DNA of 19,982 bases from Dethiosulfatibacter sp. (GCA_019084435.1 JAHRFV010000133.1:1-19982); one strand, 5' to 3'; positions 1-8,649 are shown, counted from the stretch's first letter. Translations and numbers: made by a program. Notes: a model not told the origin generated them from the letters alone.

Positions 1-142
1 CTCATACAAGGCACGATTTGTGATGCCATCGTTTATCTGGCATCAGTGGAAAAGTTCTGCATTAGTCAATAAGCATCCAACTGTTATGTCCGGTGCTTAT
101 ACTTTTATTATTCGGAGACATTTTTAAAATTGCTTGACATAG
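1..142 (+). mobile_element. Possible 3' end of an insertion sequence (tentative)
   Basis: Reading frame 1 is open from the window edge for 23 codons and stops with TAA at 70-72; it could be the C-terminus of a protein cut by the window edge. After it come about 70 non-coding bases ending in GCTTGACATAG (132-142), and then very A+T-rich DNA up to the convergent argS stop. A short protein tail followed by a short non-coding edge is what the end of a transposase gene plus IS terminus looks like. I do not recognise a transposase family from 23 residues, and no inverted repeat partner is in view. It could equally be the end of an ordinary neighbouring gene. Confidence 0.25.
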
Positions 143-187
143 TTTTTGAGTTATTATTTATTAACTTATTTTTTTATGATTTTGTTG

Positions 188-1888
188 CTACATTTTCTCT
201 GGAGCTTCTATGCCGAGTAAATCAAGTCCGTTCTTAATTGTTATATTGACTGCATAAGTCAGTAGTACCCTGCTTTTCATCAATTCTTCATCGTCCACCA
301 AAATATGGGAATTATTGTAGAATTTATTGAATTTTTGTGCCAGATCGACTATATATCTTGTGATGTAAAAAGGCTCATTTTTTTCCATAGAGCTCTCGAT
401 AACCTCTCCAAAATTGGACAAGGCTTTAATGACTTCAAATTCTTTTTCATCTTTAATGAGGTTAAAATCGATATCAGTTGATACTTTTTTCCCATACTTA
501 TTCAATATGCTGCAGGTTCTAGCATAAGTGTACTGGGTATAAGGTCCTGTTTCTCCTTCGAAGCTCAGCGTCTTTTCCCAAGAAAAAGTATAGTCTTTTA
601 TTCGGTTGTTATATAACTCTTGAAACAAAACAGCTCCGATGCCAACTTTTTGGGCTACATCCTCTTTGTTTTCCAAGCTTGGATTCCTTTCATTGATAAT
701 TTCAAGGGTTTTTTCCACTGCTTTTTTCAGCACATCCTCCAGGAATACTACTCTGCCCTTTCTGGTTGACAATGTACCCTCTTCCAAGCTGACCATTCCA
801 AAGGGCACATGAACACAATCCCCTGCCCATTCGTATCCCATAAGTTCAACAATTTTCATCCATTGCTGGAAATGAAGGTTCTGCTGAGCGCCAACCACGT
901 ATATGTTTTTATAAAAGTCATAGGTTTCTTTTCTATAAATAGCCGCAGCGATATCTCTGGTAATATATAGTGTAGAGCCATCGCTCTTCTGAATCAAAGG
1001 CGAAGGCATATCAAAAGCACTAAGGTCTACAATCTTGGCTCCTTGAGAGTCTACAAGAAGGTCTTTCTCAATCAGCTCTTCAATGACTCTTGGCATTCTA
1101 TCAGAATAGAAGCTTTCACCTGCAAATGAGTCGAATTTAATGCCAAGCATTTTGTATACTCTGTTGAACTCGATCATGCTGACATCCTTGAACCATTGCC
1201 ACAGTCCAATGGCTTCTTCGTTGCCGTTCTCCAGCTCTCTAAACCAGTATCTAGCCTCATCGATCAACTCAGGTGTCTTCTCTGTTTCTTCATTGAACCT
1301 AATGTATAGTTTCAACAGCTCAGGTATAGGATTTTGCTCAATAACTTCTTTTTCGCCCCATTTTTTATAGGCAGATATCAACATGCCAAACTGGGTGCCA
1401 TAATCTCCAAGGTGATTGATAGCTATCGCATTAAAACCCATAAATTTATATATGTTGTAAAGGACATTACCAATGATGGTTGTCCTTATATGTCCTATAT
1501 GAAAGGGCTTGGCGATATTTGGTGACGAGAATTCCACAATAACACTTCTACCTTGTCCGATATCTTTTGTCCCATATTTTTCTTTTTTGTTTTCAATTTC
1601 TGTTAAAATATCCTTGGCAAAACTCGCCTTGCTCACAAAAAAATTAACGTAAGGTCCTTCATTAGTTACTTTGTCAAAATTCTCGTCAGCCGGTATCTGA
1701 GTAGCAATTGTCTCCGCTATCATGTTAGGAGACTTCCTCAAAACCTTGGCAAATCTAAAACATGGCACAGCAAAATCACCCAGTTGAGAATTAGGCGGAA
1801 TTTCAACCATTCCATAAATATCTTCCAATGTTACATCATCTACCAAATCGCTGAACAATTCGGCAACCTTTAATTTATAATCAATCAT
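188..1888 (-). CDS. argS: Arginyl-tRNA synthetase (class I)
   Basis: Cytoplasmic enzyme that charges tRNA-Arg with arginine using ATP. The 566-residue length fits the family. The class I signature HIGH is at about residues 130-133 (context KPFHIGHIRTT), and the KMSKS-like loop is LSTRKG at about 373-378. The N-terminal 100 residues match the ArgS-specific tRNA-binding domain, and the C-terminus from about residue 450 is the helical DALR anticodon-binding domain. I chose the ATG at 1886-1888 rather than the in-frame ATG at 1898-1900. The Shine-Dalgarno GGAGGGG (1892-1898) sits just upstream of it and overlaps the earlier ATG, which has no good site of its own. It is the last gene of the zapA-to-argS group, 42 bp after the DUF523 gene, with a possible promoter of its own. 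No intrinsic terminator is visible downstream. Confidence 0.97.
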   Translation of the reverse strand: MIDYKLKVAELFSDLVDDVTLEDIYGMVEIPPNSQLGDFAVPCFRFAKVLRKSPNMIAETIATQIPADENFDKVTNEGPYVNFFVSKASFAKDILTEIENKKEKYGTKDIGQGRSVIVEFSSPNIAKPFHIGHIRTTIIGNVLYNIYKFMGFNAIAINHLGDYGTQFGMLISAYKKWGEKEVIEQNPIPELLKLYIRFNEETEKTPELIDEARYWFRELENGNEEAIGLWQWFKDVSMIEFNRVYKMLGIKFDSFAGESFYSDRMPRVIEELIEKDLLVDSQGAKIVDLSAFDMPSPLIQKSDGSTLYITRDIAAAIYRKETYDFYKNIYVVGAQQNLHFQQWMKIVELMGYEWAGDCVHVPFGMVSLEEGTLSTRKGRVVFLEDVLKKAVEKTLEIINERNPSLENKEDVAQKVGIGAVLFQELYNNRIKDYTFSWEKTLSFEGETGPYTQYTYARTCSILNKYGKKVSTDIDFNLIKDEKEFEVIKALSNFGEVIESSMEKNEPFYITRYIVDLAQKFNKFYNNSHILVDDEELMKSRVLLTYAVNITIKNGLDLLGIEAPEKM

Positions 1889-1905
1889 GTTCCCCTCCAT
1901 AAATA

Positions 1906-1934
1906 TTATTATTTGAGATTAGCACAAGGGTCAA
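1906..1934 (-). promoter_or_regulatory. Candidate sigma-A promoter for argS
   Basis: On the minus strand TTGACC (1929-1934) is followed after exactly 17 bp by TAATAA (1906-1911), upstream of the argS ribosome binding site. The -35 box overlaps the DUF523 stop codon. The match is decent but short A+T-rich gaps produce such matches by chance, and argS may also be read through from upstream. Confidence 0.4.
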
Positions 1935-2377
1935 CGCCTGTCAACAATCTCAGGTATATAATTGTTTTCATCAAAGACACGAATATGATTGTCTGTCAGC
2001 AATTCAGCAGTCAATCCCGATCCCTCAATCACCCTTCCACTGAATGTACCATCGTAAATCTGACAAGATCCACATGAAGGACTTTTTGTTTTTAATATTG
2101 CAATACTCTCATTAAACATCTTCGCTATTCTCAGTGTCTCTTCCGCACCTTTTTGGAATGCCTCTGTCACATCGATACCATCATTCCTGATAACTCTTTT
2201 TTCTCCATTCAGTATAACAATCTCACACGGAAGTCTTGGTGTTGTAAGACCACCTAACTGTTCAGGACACACAGGAATAACGCTTTCGTCCTTAATCAAG
2301 TCTACAATTTTCTGGTTGTAGTTGCTTTCCCCATTATATTTGCAATTGATGCCTAGCAGGCATGCGCTTATAAGCAT
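1931..2377 (-). CDS. DUF523 / TudS-like thiouracil desulfurase family protein
   Basis: Protein of 148 residues of the DUF523 family. Its characterised member TudS is a [4Fe-4S] enzyme that removes sulfur from 2-thiouracil. Family hallmarks are visible in order: SACLLG at 4-9 with Cys6 and Cys12, CPEQLGGL at 37-44, PR..CE at 47-52, and SPSCGSC at 99-105 followed by GRVIEGSGLTAELL. The several conserved cysteines fit a cluster held by three Cys. I start it at the ATG at 2375-2377, with AGGAG seven bases upstream; a longer frame to 2431 would overlap mutS2 and add residues unlike the family. It begins 10 bp after the mutS2 stop, so the two are probably cotranscribed. Activity on free thio-bases is inferred from the family only. 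Confidence 0.87.
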   Translation of the reverse strand: MLISACLLGINCKYNGESNYNQKIVDLIKDESVIPVCPEQLGGLTTPRLPCEIVILNGEKRVIRNDGIDVTEAFQKGAEETLRIAKMFNESIAILKTKSPSCGSCQIYDGTFSGRVIEGSGLTAELLTDNHIRVFDENNYIPEIVDRR

Positions 2378-2387
2378 AGCGTCACTC

Positions 2388-4757
2388 CTATTTGAACTTA
2401 ACGACGGTAATGCCTGATCCGCCTTCACCAAATTCTCCCAATCGATAATCCTTCACCATCTGATGCTTTCGCAAGAATTCAGCAATCCCTTGTCTCAGAA
2501 TACCTGTTCCCTTGCCGTGAATCAGCTGCACCTCGTTCAGCCCCGAAAGATAGGCATCATCCAAATACTTGTCTATCTCCAGAAAAGCCTCTTCTAGACT
2601 CATACCTCTTAGGTCTATGGATGTCTTTATATTCTTATTGGTCATATCGAAGCCTTTTCTGTAGCCCTTTGTTTTTTCTTCGACAATCTCAGGTTTGATT
2701 TTCTTAAGTGTATTGATAGGGACATTCAGCTTTAAAGCCCCTGCTTGGACTGTTACCTTTCCATCATTGGCGGGCTCTGAAACAACCTGTCCTTTCTGGT
2801 TTAATGAGCTGATAAACACATGGTCCCAGAGTTGGATATTCTGGTTCTCATCATGGGTTTCCAAAACATATCCACTATCAGACATACCTTTGATGGATAG
2901 GTTGATAGCATCCCTGATATCATTGATATCTTTTCTTGATGCCTTATCCAGTTCACTGCTGTATTTTTCCAATCGGCTGATAATGGCAGCAGACTCATTT
3001 TTTGTCTCTTCCAGAAGCTTTCTAGCTTCGTATTTGGCGTCCTTCAGTATCTTGTCCTTCTGGTCTGCTATTTTTTTCTCTTCTTTTTTAATCTTTTCTT
3101 TCAGAATTGCCTGTTCGCTTTGCAATCTTAGTATTTCTTCCTTTGCCTCTTCTGTTTCCTTTCTATCTCTGTCGATTTTCAAAAGGGCATCCTCGAATTC
3201 GATATTATTCGATTCAACCAGACCCCTGGCTTGTTCTATCACTTCATGCTTCAGGCCTAATTTTTTAGAGATCTCAAAAGCATTAGATTTTCCCGGAACA
3301 CCTATCAAAACTCTATATGTCGGACTGAGCGTCTCCACGTCAAACTCCACACTACCATTGATAACACCCGGTTGCGTCAAAGCATATATCTTTAGCTCAC
3401 TATAGTGTGTTGTGGCAGCGGTAACAATATTGTACTGGTTCAATCTGTCCAGTATGGCTGTTGCCAAAGCGGCTCCCTCCACTGGATCAGTTCCCGCCCC
3501 AACCTCATCTAGCAGCACTAGTGAGTTGTCTTCTATGTTATTAAAGATCTCCACAATATTCTTCATATGGGAAGAGAAGGTGCTGAGACTCTGCTCTATG
3601 CTTTGCTCATCGCCAATGTCAGCGAAGATATTGTTGAAAATACCTATCTCAGAACCGCTGTTTGCAGGGATATGCAGACCGAACTGAGTCATTAAAACAA
3701 ACAATCCCAAGGTCTTCAAAGACACGGTTTTACCGCCGGTATTAGGTCCAGTGATTATCAGTGTTTTAAAACCTTTGCCTATCCATATATCAATAGGCAC
3801 GACATCGCTTGTGGGTATTAATGGATGTCTTCCTTTTTTGATGTTGATAATCATATCGGTATTCAGTATCGGTTCCTGGCATCTCAGGTCAAGTGATAGC
3901 TTCGCTTTCGCGAAGATAAAGTCAAGCTCTGCCAATACTGTTTCATTCTCTCTGAGTTGGGGTCCGAATTCAGCTGCCATTGCAGACAATTCGGCAAGAA
4001 TCCTCTCAATCTCTTTTTTCTCATCAATGGCAAGTGTGCTCAACTCATTATTAAGTGTCACAATTTGCATAGGCTCTATGAAAAGCGTGGCACCTGTTGA
4101 GGATTGATCATGGATCATCCCCTTGACCTGGTTTTTGTATTCCACTTTAACAGGCAGGACATATCGATCATTTCTCATGGTTACAATGGCGTCTTGCAGA
4201 TATTTTTGGTAAGAAGGTGATGACACCATTGAGTTTAGTTTTGTTTTGATCATCTGGTTCTTGTTGTTGATCTCTCTTCTGATAGATCTCAACTTGCTGC
4301 TGGCATTGTCTGATATCTCATCATCACTGATGATAGAGTTGAAAATACTATCCTCCAGATCTGTGTTCCTGTTCAGTCGTTTGCCTAGAGCAGAAAGTAT
4401 GACAAAACTATCTGGCTCGTTTTGGTCGCTTTCCAGAAGAATATAATTTCTCATCAGTCTGGATCCTCTGAGATTATCACCGATTTTCAGCAGCATCCCA
4501 GGACTTAGAACACCTGACAGCTCAGCTCGTTTGACATAATCACGTATTTTATAGATTCCACCAAAAGGTGGATGTCCCTTTGAAATAATTTTTCTGACAC
4601 CCTCTGTGGTTTCTTTTTGCTTTGTTTCAACAATATTGATATCCGTCGAGACGACTTCCTTTGACAAAAAATCGCTTCCGATAGCCGTTTCCATTTTGGA
4701 AGCCAGCTTCAATAGAATCTTATCAAACTCAAGTACTTTTAATGTTCTTTCTTTCAT
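2388..4757 (-). CDS. mutS2: MutS2 family protein (ATPase with Smr endonuclease-like domain)
   Basis: The 789-residue length is normal for bacterial MutS2. Domains in order: an N-terminal helical core/clamp region, the MutS-type ATPase with Walker A GPNTGGKT (337-344) and Walker B LVLLDE (413-418), a long charged coiled coil (about 518-613), a KOW-like linker, and a C-terminal Smr domain with DLRG (715-718) and HGKGTG (747-752). The mismatch-recognition domain of MutS is absent. In some species MutS2 suppresses recombination; in Bacillus subtilis it was shown to act on collided ribosomes, so its role here may be ribosome rescue, DNA maintenance or both. I start it at the ATG at 4755-4757, preceded by GAGGG; the longer frame to 4853 would overlap the upstream gene by about 85 bp. 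It lies 10 bp after the U32 gene, suggesting one transcript. Confidence 0.95.
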   Translation of the reverse strand: MKERTLKVLEFDKILLKLASKMETAIGSDFLSKEVVSTDINIVETKQKETTEGVRKIISKGHPPFGGIYKIRDYVKRAELSGVLSPGMLLKIGDNLRGSRLMRNYILLESDQNEPDSFVILSALGKRLNRNTDLEDSIFNSIISDDEISDNASSKLRSIRREINNKNQMIKTKLNSMVSSPSYQKYLQDAIVTMRNDRYVLPVKVEYKNQVKGMIHDQSSTGATLFIEPMQIVTLNNELSTLAIDEKKEIERILAELSAMAAEFGPQLRENETVLAELDFIFAKAKLSLDLRCQEPILNTDMIINIKKGRHPLIPTSDVVPIDIWIGKGFKTLIITGPNTGGKTVSLKTLGLFVLMTQFGLHIPANSGSEIGIFNNIFADIGDEQSIEQSLSTFSSHMKNIVEIFNNIEDNSLVLLDEVGAGTDPVEGAALATAILDRLNQYNIVTAATTHYSELKIYALTQPGVINGSVEFDVETLSPTYRVLIGVPGKSNAFEISKKLGLKHEVIEQARGLVESNNIEFEDALLKIDRDRKETEEAKEEILRLQSEQAILKEKIKKEEKKIADQKDKILKDAKYEARKLLEETKNESAAIISRLEKYSSELDKASRKDINDIRDAINLSIKGMSDSGYVLETHDENQNIQLWDHVFISSLNQKGQVVSEPANDGKVTVQAGALKLNVPINTLKKIKPEIVEEKTKGYRKGFDMTNKNIKTSIDLRGMSLEEAFLEIDKYLDDAYLSGLNEVQLIHGKGTGILRQGIAEFLRKHQMVKDYRLGEFGEGGSGITVVKFK

Positions 4758-4767
4758 CTGTCCCTCT

Positions 4768-7140
4768 CTACAATAATTCTTTGTAGTAATACCCTCTGGT
4801 AACCTCGCCTTCCTTGGAATACTCACCATCATCGAAGGCCCTTTGGATATCACTTATCATTTCATTTATGTTGATGGTGTTGTCCTCATCTATTCTAACA
4901 TAATCACAGCCGGATTTGACTAAATCTTTCACTTTGTCAATCACATTCAGAGGTATTGGGTTAAAAAGTGTTGTAATACCGCCATATCTCATCAGATCAA
5001 TGGCGTATCCCTTTCGGTCCAATAGCTTGTAACGGTCATAAATATCGCAGTTTTGGCAGTTTGACTCATCACTGCAACCCTTAATGACTGAAAAAGGACA
5101 GCTCTTGATAGTCATCAGCGGCAATCTTGAGTATATGATAGCCTCTGTCTGTATGGCTGTTTTTTTGTTGATCTGCTCCATGTCCTTTAGATTAATCTCG
5201 ACAGATTGGGTTAATAGGTGAACACCCTCCATGGCCATGAGCTCTGCTGCATGTATGTTGGTGATATTCAGCTGAAAATCCCCATATATAGGACCCATCT
5301 TATTTTCTTTGGCAAATGCCAGCGTATCCAGATCATCTACCTGCACACCGTTGATCACATCCTGATACTTGTGGAATATTGCTAAGGCTTTGTCGCATTC
5401 GAACCGCTTTGCTGCATTTCTCATGGACAATACAATTTTAGCATTGGATCGTCGGAGAAAATCCGCTTTTTCATCATCGATGAGATAATAGGGTAGATAC
5501 AAGAGATCCAACCCAGTGAAATTGATGTCATAGAATTGATGTCCGCTGGTCATATTCAAGGATATCTTGAGTGTTTTTTCTTCCTTTGAATGATCCGGTT
5601 TGTCTTTCAATTTTATATCATATTTCGTAATATCTCTTTTCAGAATCTCAACTGAAATCAATTCAATAGCTTCACGTCTGAGATTATTGAGCACACTTTT
5701 GCTGACAAAGGCACCGGGCTCGATTGAGATGTCGGTCTTTTTCAGTTCAAACACAGTCCCACCTAGCTTTGACAGCTGGCCTAAAATATCATCTTCAGTA
5801 ACTTGAACAGTCCTACCCACTGTGACCACATCAGTGCTTTCAAGGCTGACGGTATAATCTCCTGAAACTGCCTTCAGGCTGATTTTTTCTCCAATCTTGA
5901 TAGTCATATTAAAGCTAATTGCTCTTTTTCTGAACACATCTCCAACTCTGATTGTCTCTGCCACTTCATTTGATAGCTTGATATCAGATGTCTTAAATAA
6001 TACCTCATTTTTCCTTAATCTATGAAAATTATTGATCAACACGCGCTGACCACCTGTTGATTCTTTGATTTTTTCTTTTTTCTTAGGGTCTGTTAGGTTA
6101 TCAACTGTAAAGCCTTTCTCTCCATCTCCTACAGAAACGCCATCACCGATTGATACGTCCTCATCCAGAGAGATCTCAGCGTAATTGCCTATGACATCCC
6201 TAACATATCCGAGTCTGATTCCTCGATGTTTTGGATTTTCATGGGCCATCATCTCTTTGCCGAATGCATTGAAAACAAATCCTTCAGTAAATCCTCGGTT
6301 GAATGTCTGCTCAGCTTGCTTGCCCATTTTCTCATCAGTCTTTCCGTCTAGAACTCCTCTATAGTACCTGACCACACGATCAACATACTCAGGCTTTCTC
6401 ATGCGACCCTCTATTTTGAAGGTGGATATCCCAGCCTCTTTAAGTTCTATTATTCTTTCGCCCACCTTCAGCTCTTTCATGCTCAGTGGATATATGGGTT
6501 TATCATTGACTTTATCGCCAGTTTTGGCGTCTATTATATCAAAAGCCAGTCGACAGGTCTGTGCGCATCTGCCTCTATTGCCGCTTCTTCCACCAAAAAA
6601 AGAACTGATGTAGCACTGCCCTGAATAGGAGTTACACAAAGCACCATGTATAAAGGTCTCCAAATCGGCATCAGTTTTCTTCTTGATAATTCTGATTCGA
6701 TCAGTGGAAGTCTCTCTTGCAAGAACATTTTTCTTGATATTGTATCTCTTGAGAAGGTTAATACCATAGAAATCATTCACTGCCATTTGAGTACTGGCAT
6801 GTAATACCACTTCCGGCATCAACTCACCTACCAGTTTCATTAGCCCTAAGTCCTGTACAATTATGGCATCCGCTTTCATCCGGTATAGCTTGTTGACGTA
6901 TCTTAGCACATCCTCTATTTCATTGTCTTTCAATAAAGTGTTCACCGTTATAAAAACCTTGACATCTGCTAGATGCGCCATCTCTATCAGCTCTTCAAGA
7001 TCCTCGTCCGTGAAGTTCTCCGCAGAGTTCCTTGCATTGAAACTCTTGCCTCCCATATATATGGCATCTGCTCCTGCCTTTATGGCAGCAATAAATGTAT
7101 CTCTATTGCCTGCTGGTGATAATAGTATTGTATGGTTCAT
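4768..7140 (-). CDS. Peptidase U32 family protein, long form with C-terminal collagenase-like domain (RlhA/YdcP-related)
   Basis: The 790-residue protein belongs to the U32 family. The N-terminal half is a TIM-barrel-like domain. The U32 signature runs from Glu161 to Ser179 and is followed by GGRSGNRGRCAQTCR. Cys169, Cys176, Cys192 and Cys196 have the arrangement that holds an Fe-S cluster in studied U32 proteins such as UbiU/UbiV. A C-terminal DUF3656-type region carries a second cysteine cluster (about Cys681, Cys689, Cys695, Cys698). Despite the name, related proteins are hydroxylases or part of hydroxylation systems: E. coli RlhA (YdcP) modifies 23S rRNA C2501, and TrhP acts in tRNA uridine hydroxylation. 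The long form suggests an RlhA-like role, but the substrate cannot be read from sequence. The ATG at 7138-7140 has AGGAG (7147-7151) six bases upstream. It lies between zapA and mutS2. Confidence 0.9.
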   Translation of the reverse strand: MNHTILLSPAGNRDTFIAAIKAGADAIYMGGKSFNARNSAENFTDEDLEELIEMAHLADVKVFITVNTLLKDNEIEDVLRYVNKLYRMKADAIIVQDLGLMKLVGELMPEVVLHASTQMAVNDFYGINLLKRYNIKKNVLARETSTDRIRIIKKKTDADLETFIHGALCNSYSGQCYISSFFGGRSGNRGRCAQTCRLAFDIIDAKTGDKVNDKPIYPLSMKELKVGERIIELKEAGISTFKIEGRMRKPEYVDRVVRYYRGVLDGKTDEKMGKQAEQTFNRGFTEGFVFNAFGKEMMAHENPKHRGIRLGYVRDVIGNYAEISLDEDVSIGDGVSVGDGEKGFTVDNLTDPKKKEKIKESTGGQRVLINNFHRLRKNEVLFKTSDIKLSNEVAETIRVGDVFRKRAISFNMTIKIGEKISLKAVSGDYTVSLESTDVVTVGRTVQVTEDDILGQLSKLGGTVFELKKTDISIEPGAFVSKSVLNNLRREAIELISVEILKRDITKYDIKLKDKPDHSKEEKTLKISLNMTSGHQFYDINFTGLDLLYLPYYLIDDEKADFLRRSNAKIVLSMRNAAKRFECDKALAIFHKYQDVINGVQVDDLDTLAFAKENKMGPIYGDFQLNITNIHAAELMAMEGVHLLTQSVEINLKDMEQINKKTAIQTEAIIYSRLPLMTIKSCPFSVIKGCSDESNCQNCDIYDRYKLLDRKGYAIDLMRYGGITTLFNPIPLNVIDKVKDLVKSGCDYVRIDEDNTININEMISDIQRAFDDGEYSKEGEVTRGYYYKELL

Positions 7141-7161
7141 CGTCTTCTCCTATCAACAAAA

Positions 7162-7187
7162 ATAAACTGATGGTCTCATCAGTTTAT
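7162..7187 (-). terminator. Stem-loop with U-run just after zapA (weak or partial intrinsic terminator)
   Basis: A perfect 11-bp inverted repeat (7162-7172 and 7177-7187) with a 4-base loop begins at the zapA stop codon. In the minus-strand transcript it is followed by UUUUUG. Only 3 of 11 pairs are G-C, so it may terminate only partly or act as an RNA processing or stability element between zapA and the U32 gene. Confidence 0.5.
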
Positions 7188-7903
7188 CAATCTCTTAATT
7201 CAATTTCTTCTCTGAGTAAAAACACATCGTGGGACATCTTTTTATTTTTCTGTTCCAGCTCTCGGTTTAGCTCCTCATATACATCAAGCTCTTCTTCTTT
7301 TTCTTTCAAAAGTATTTCATATGCTAATAATCTATTTTGGAGGGCTTTAAGTTCATCTGCAGAAATCTCTGCTTCCTGCATTACTTGCTGTTCTTGTTCA
7401 ACTTGTTGTTCTGGTTCAACTTGCTGCACTTGCTCTATTTTTTCATCTTCTTTCGCTTGTTGTTCCAGTGCTGCCTGTTCTTCATGTTCTTTAATAAGCT
7501 TTTCATACTCGTTCAGTTTGTTTCTGAGTATATCCAGCTCGCTGTTTTTTTGAATCAACTCCTGTAGAAACTGGTCCTTTTCCTGTATGGTTTGCTCCAG
7601 GTCTATCTTCAGCTGGCTATGCTCGTCTTTTATTTTCTTCACTTCTGAAAGACTGATGACTTCCTGGTTAAGCTTTTTCTCTATTTCAAGCTGATGCAAC
7701 ACTTTCAGATATTTGTCAGCTATAACAAATGTCGTAAAAATCAATGAAGAATAATTGTCAAATTTCTTGTCTGCTGTCTTGTACTGGTTGATCTTGGTAT
7801 TGATCAAGCTCTCAATCTTTTTGACATATTCCTGGTTCTCATCCGTTTGGAGTTTATATTTTTTCCCGCCTATATTAACATCGAAACTATTATAACCCGG
7901 CAT
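7187..7903 (-). CDS. zapA: ZapA-like cell division protein with a long C-terminal coiled coil
   Basis: Residues 1-85 resemble ZapA, which binds and bundles FtsZ filaments at the division ring: an N-terminal beta segment (FDVNIGGKKYKL) and then helices with the typical ...FTTFVIADKYLKVLHQLE stretch. ZapA is normally about 85-110 residues; this protein has 238. The extra part is an almost continuous charged coiled coil (about 70-145 and 178-238), broken by a Glu/Gln-rich linker with three QQV-x-x-E hexapeptides (160-177). The ATG has GAGGGG upstream. It is the first gene of the leftward group and has a candidate promoter. The ZapA assignment rests on the N-terminal domain and gene order; the tail's job is unknown, perhaps extended dimer or tetramer contacts. 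A GapA-like coiled-coil protein is a less likely alternative. Confidence 0.8.
   Translation of the reverse strand: MPGYNSFDVNIGGKKYKLQTDENQEYVKKIESLINTKINQYKTADKKFDNYSSLIFTTFVIADKYLKVLHQLEIEKKLNQEVISLSEVKKIKDEHSQLKIDLEQTIQEKDQFLQELIQKNSELDILRNKLNEYEKLIKEHEEQAALEQQAKEDEKIEQVQQVEPEQQVEQEQQVMQEAEISADELKALQNRLLAYEILLKEKEEELDVYEELNRELEQKNKKMSHDVFLLREEIELRD
7373..7426 (-). repeat. Three 18-bp tandem repeats inside zapA
   Basis: Three consecutive 18-bp units (7373-7390, 7391-7408, 7409-7426) encode QQVMQE, QQVEQE and QQVEPE. Units 2 and 3 differ at two or three bases and unit 1 is more diverged. The repeat preserves frame and lies in the linker between two coiled-coil segments, so its number could vary between strains. 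Confidence 0.75.
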
Positions 7904-7930
7904 GGCATCCCCTCATTTAGTGTTTTTTTT

Positions 7931-7959
7931 ATTTTCTCACAATTAGATATAAAGGTCAA
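7931..7959 (-). promoter_or_regulatory. Candidate sigma-A promoter for zapA
   Basis: On the minus strand TTGACC (7954-7959) is followed by a 17-bp spacer and GAAAAT (7931-7936), ahead of a T/A-rich leader and the zapA ribosome binding site. The -10 matches consensus at four of six bases. I see no convincing terminator between phoU and zapA (7904-7989), so readthrough from the pst operon is also possible. Confidence 0.4.
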
Positions 7960-7989
7960 ATAAAATTCACTTGAGAGTTAATATGGATA

Positions 7990-8637
7990 TCACTGAAAAG
8001 TCATACTTCCTTTTACTATATAGTTAACATTTTCGCATATATTTGTTGCATGATCTGCAATCCTCTCCAGATATCTACCGATAAACAACAAATCTATAAC
8101 TTGGTCCATAACACTGGCATCCTTGCTGAGGATTGTAAGCAGTTCCATGTAGATTTTTTCATACAGATCATCAACAACATCATCCATATCAAAAACCTCT
8201 TTGGCTAGCTCTGTGTCTTCCTTGACATAGGAATCAAGGGAGAGTCTAATCATGTCTTTGCTGATTTCTGCCATTTTTGGAATATCCACCAGCGGTTTTA
8301 TGAATTTGTCCTTCCCTATTTTTATGACTATTTCAGCTATGTTTTCGCTGTAATCCCCCACGCGCTCAAGATCACTGATCATTTTTATGATGCCGATAAT
8401 TCTTCTTAAATCCTTGGCGATAGGCTGTTGCAGCGCTATAAGTTGAATGCACTTGTCCTCAAGCTCAAGCTCCACCCTGTCAATTTCATTTTCAAACTCG
8501 ATGACTTCCAAGGCCAATTCGTAGTCCTTCTCCAGCAAAGCCTTTATTGTCATGTCAAGTATCTTTTCGGCCATGGCTCCCATATTCAAAATGTCCTGAT
8601 TCAAACTCATCAATTGCTCATCATAGTTTTGTCTCAT
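7990..8637 (-). CDS. phoU: Phosphate signalling/uptake regulator PhoU
   Basis: The 215-residue all-helical protein has two tandem PhoU repeats. The metal-binding family motif is visible as DLERVGDYSENIAE in the first half and ERIADHATNICE in the second. PhoU sits at the membrane between the Pst transporter and the PhoR sensor kinase, and signals phosphate sufficiency while limiting uptake. No phoP/phoR pair is in this window. It starts at the ATG at 8635-8637 with GGAGGG upstream, 12 bp after the pstB stop. It is the last gene of the pst operon, its usual place. Confidence 0.95.
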   Translation of the reverse strand: MRQNYDEQLMSLNQDILNMGAMAEKILDMTIKALLEKDYELALEVIEFENEIDRVELELEDKCIQLIALQQPIAKDLRRIIGIIKMISDLERVGDYSENIAEIVIKIGKDKFIKPLVDIPKMAEISKDMIRLSLDSYVKEDTELAKEVFDMDDVVDDLYEKIYMELLTILSKDASVMDQVIDLLFIGRYLERIADHATNICENVNYIVKGSMTFQ

Positions 8638-8649
8638 GTTTTCCCTCCA

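Noticed and set aside
100..187. Hairpin downstream of argS as a terminator
   Set aside because: Only a 5-bp A/T-rich stem (AGTTA/TAACT) without a following U-run was found.
2695..3405. A 236-codon plus-strand frame opposite mutS2
   Set aside because: It is a Ser/Leu-rich shadow of the mutS2 coding strand, with no ribosome site and no recognisable domain; the minus-strand frame has full MutS2 motifs.
7095..7553. A 152-codon plus-strand frame rich in Ser and Cys opposite zapA
   Set aside because: Its composition is the mirror of the Glu/Gln/Lys-rich coiled coil on the minus strand, and it has no start signal.
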